In this document: positions 62,339 through 64,000 of the stretch, one piece after another
Layout of the letters: each line of letters starts with the position of its first letter
Numbering within the stretch: the first letter of the stretch is position 1
NCBI GenBank assembly: GCA_965261065.1
Contig: OZ253444.1
Location: 434,001 to 498,000, forward strand
DNA from: JAKZVK01 sp965261065
GTDB taxonomy: Bacteria; Acidobacteriota; Terriglobia; Bryobacterales; UBA6623
Direction of reading: 5' to 3'
Length of the DNA stretch: 64,000 nt
Position numbers and translations under genes: made by a program
Notes under the pieces: generated by a model
Database searches by the model: none
What the model was told of the DNA's origin: nothing
What the model saw: the letters and a program-made list of their open reading frames with translations, nothing else

Positions 62339-63469
62339 TCAGGCGGGCCTTCCGTCGATCCCAAAACGGCGGGGGTCCCAGACGGCCGTTCTCATCTCGT
62401 AGTGGAAGTCTTCTGAAACCTGCGTGTAGTAGGCGGTGACGACGCGGCCGTCGGGAAGCTGAACGCTGCTCGGGTAACCGCAGTCGGGCCGCGGGCAATC
62501 GGCGATGCGGATGGGCGGGCTCCAGGTCTCTCCCCGATCGTCGCTGAGCCGGACGTCGACGCCGAAGTTGTTCCAGCAGCGGTTGCCGTAGCTGAGCAGG
62601 ACGCGCCCATCCGCCAGCAGAGAAAGATTGCTGGTAACCTGCATCGGCAGACTGAGCGGCATCTTGCGCTTCCAGGTGCGCGCGTCGTCTTCGGATGTGA
62701 CTAACTCGATGTGCACGTCGCGCTTTTCCCGAAACTGGCGTGACGCCGCGAGCCAACTGCCGCCGCCAAGATGCAGGATGTCGGTCTCGTTGCCCTGGAG
62801 GTTGAGAGGGACGCGGTCGCCCCAGGTTCGTCCGTCGTCGCGGCTGCGGAGCAAGTAACACTCACGCATATTGTCCTTTCTGAGGTACGCGGTGGAGCAG
62901 AGCGCGCCATCGTCCGCCGCGCGAATGTTGCCAAAGGGGATGAGCTCGTTGTCTTTCCCCGCGGCGGTGTTGGGCGGCCCTGGAAACTCTTTGCGGAAGG
63001 ACCAGGTTCGGCCGCCATCTGAGGAACGGCACACCCAGGAGCGAAGCACCCGCCGGTGCGGCCCGCTGAGTTGACCTTTGGGGCTGCGATCGGCCCAACC
63101 GCTGCAGAGAACGACGAGGTCCCCGTTGTTGGCGATGCCCCCGGAGCAGTTCATACGGTTAGTGGTGGGTTCGTGTTCGGCGGCTCGTCCCCGGAAGCGC
63201 CAGATCTTGCCTTCGTCCTCGCTGGCCCAGCACTCGAGGTCGCCTTCCCAGAGGCCGTGGCAGGGCTGGTTGAAAATCAGCGCGACGAGGGAGCCGTCGC
63301 TCAGACGTTGGAGATTGGGCCAGGCGCAAACGCCCTGGACAGCCGCGCGGTCGACGACCCCAGGCAGGGAAGGGCTTTGTGCGTTGGCTGCCGGGGGAAT
63401 CGTTAAGGCCGGCGCGGCTGCGGCTGCCGCTCCCAGATGGATGGACTTTAACCAGTCACGCCGTCGCAT
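62339..63469 (-). CDS. Sialidase/BNR family protein, Tat-exported
   Basis: About 376 residues. The ATG at 63469 follows gggaggt and begins a twin-arginine-type signal (MRRRDWLKSIHLGAAAAA). Four Asp-box motifs mark a six-bladed sialidase fold: SSDGGRTWSF, SRDDGRTWGD, SEDDARTWKR and SDDRGETWSP. Family members include glycosidases and binding proteins; the catalytic Arg triad and Tyr cannot be confirmed by eye. The next gene upstream encodes a Gfo/Idh/MocA oxidoreductase, so both may act in sugar use. Confidence 0.85.
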   Translation of the reverse strand: MRRRDWLKSIHLGAAAAAAPALTIPPAANAQSPSLPGVVDRAAVQGVCAWPNLQRLSDGSLVALIFNQPCHGLWEGDLECWASEDEGKIWRFRGRAAEHEPTTNRMNCSGGIANNGDLVVLCSGWADRSPKGQLSGPHRRVLRSWVCRSSDGGRTWSFRKEFPGPPNTAAGKDNELIPFGNIRAADDGALCSTAYLRKDNMRECYLLRSRDDGRTWGDRVPLNLQGNETDILHLGGGSWLAASRQFREKRDVHIELVTSEDDARTWKRKMPLSLPMQVTSNLSLLADGRVLLSYGNRCWNNFGVDVRLSDDRGETWSPPIRIADCPRPDCGYPSSVQLPDGRVVTAYYTQVSEDFHYEMRTAVWDPRRFGIDGRPA

Positions 63470-63567
63470 GAAAGTACCTCCCGAATGCCAAGTCGCTGTT
63501 GGCGTGGCGTAAGGCTCCATGAACGGCCCGACCCTCGCTGCCGGACTTGACACTGCTGCTCAGATGA

Positions 63568-64000
63568 TTAGCCCTCCAAGGGCAACGGAACTACTTCGCC
63601 CGTCGCCGCCGACTTGTAGGCGGCCAGCATCGCCTCCGATGCCTGGGCCGCGTCGGACAGCGTGACCTCAGGCTCTTTGTCGTGTTCGAGGCAGTCGAGG
63701 AACATCGCCTGGTCAGAGCGCGCGGGGATCGTGGGTGCCACGAACCAGGCCGCCTTGGGACGCGCCTTCGTTCTCTCCATCGTGCTCGACCAGAAACCCA
63801 TCGGGTCGGCGGGATCCTCCGGGGGCGGGGCCCAGACATCCACATCCGCTGCAATCTCCGCGCGTGGCGTATTGGCGTCGATCAGGACGCTCCCCTTCGT
63901 GCCGATGAGTCGCGTGAAGTTCGGTCCCGAGCCCGGATGGCTGCGCCAGCCGATGCGGCCGGCGCTCATAGTCGCCGTGATGCCCCCGTCGATCGTCACC
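63568..64000 (-). CDS. Gfo/Idh/MocA family oxidoreductase, C-terminal part
   Basis: The last about 144 residues of a protein that runs past the right edge. It has the substrate-domain features GRIGWRSHPGSGPNFTRLIGTKGSV and the family's typical end (FLDCLEHDKEPEVTLSDAAQASEAMLAAYKSAATGEVVPLP). These NAD(P)-dependent enzymes act on sugars or inositols. The Rossmann part is outside the window. Confidence 0.88.
   Translation of the reverse strand, partial: VTIDGGITATMSAGRIGWRSHPGSGPNFTRLIGTKGSVLIDANTPRAEIAADVDVWAPPPEDPADPMGFWSSTMERTKARPKAAWFVAPTIPARSDQAMFLDCLEHDKEPEVTLSDAAQASEAMLAAYKSAATGEVVPLPLEG

Overview
The window reads as a GC-rich chromosome segment from an Acidobacteriota bacterium, probably of the Bryobacterales/Solibacter type. 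This is inferred from gene content: a secreted BNR-repeat protein ending in a domain of the TIGR03437 type, Tat-exported NIPSNAP and sialidase-like proteins, a GH88 hydrolase with a CBM9-like protein, a haem/copper-monooxygenase-like/TPR protein, an FG-GAP protein and a complete Tol-Pal cluster. No rRNA, tRNA or CRISPR array was seen.

Bases 1-13400 are a pile of insertion sequences. Two near-identical ISNCY-type elements (662-2258 and 8905-10502) and two IS4-like elements (1-652, cut by the window edge, and 11458-13400) face opposite ways. They frame an ISKra4-type element (2275-4103), a truncated relative of it (4113-4363), a small cargo operon (marR, NmrA-like reductase, SDR; 4364-6626) and an IS1634-type relic (6992-10603) that is itself interrupted by the second ISNCY copy. 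Terminal repeats and target duplications give the order of insertion. Two unrelated transposase families here carry the same kind of small upstream protein with a CGKPxCRC motif (DUF6788-like). A frameshifted PIN-domain toxin with its antitoxin lies between the elements.

Bases 13478-17415 hold the most unusual unit. A single bacterial microcompartment (BMC) hexamer shell gene is followed by an acylating aldehyde dehydrogenase with a long C-terminal extension, and then by recJ, whose start overlaps the dehydrogenase stop. No other BMC genes are visible. An IS200-like transposase gene between inverted hairpin ends, a roughly 0.8 kb stretch without genes and a decayed HigA-type antitoxin follow.

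Bases 19350-30546 carry secreted and membrane proteins: NIPSNAP, a small secreted protein, a GT39-type glycosyltransferase, the BNR protein, a CBM9-like protein, GH88 and a TPR protein, then queC. Bases 30646-36038 are the tol-pal cluster on the minus strand (tolQ, tolR, tolA/tonB-like, tolB, pal, cpoB), divergent from recN. Next come cysQ, the three-gene proton-translocating transhydrogenase operon (pntAA, pntAB, pntB) and an M28 peptidase gene split by an IS630 element with a clean TA duplication.

Bases 45214-64000 hold a YkgJ-type cysteine-cluster protein, metH, a Uma2-type nuclease, a quinone oxidoreductase, an SGNH hydrolase, the haem/monooxygenase/TPR lipoprotein, a prolyl oligopeptidase, a mannose-6-phosphate-isomerase-like cupin, an FG-GAP protein, a membrane-anchored protein with a laminin-G-like end, a sialidase-like protein and the C-terminal part of a Gfo/Idh/MocA oxidoreductase. 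Several short palindromic repeats recur between genes.
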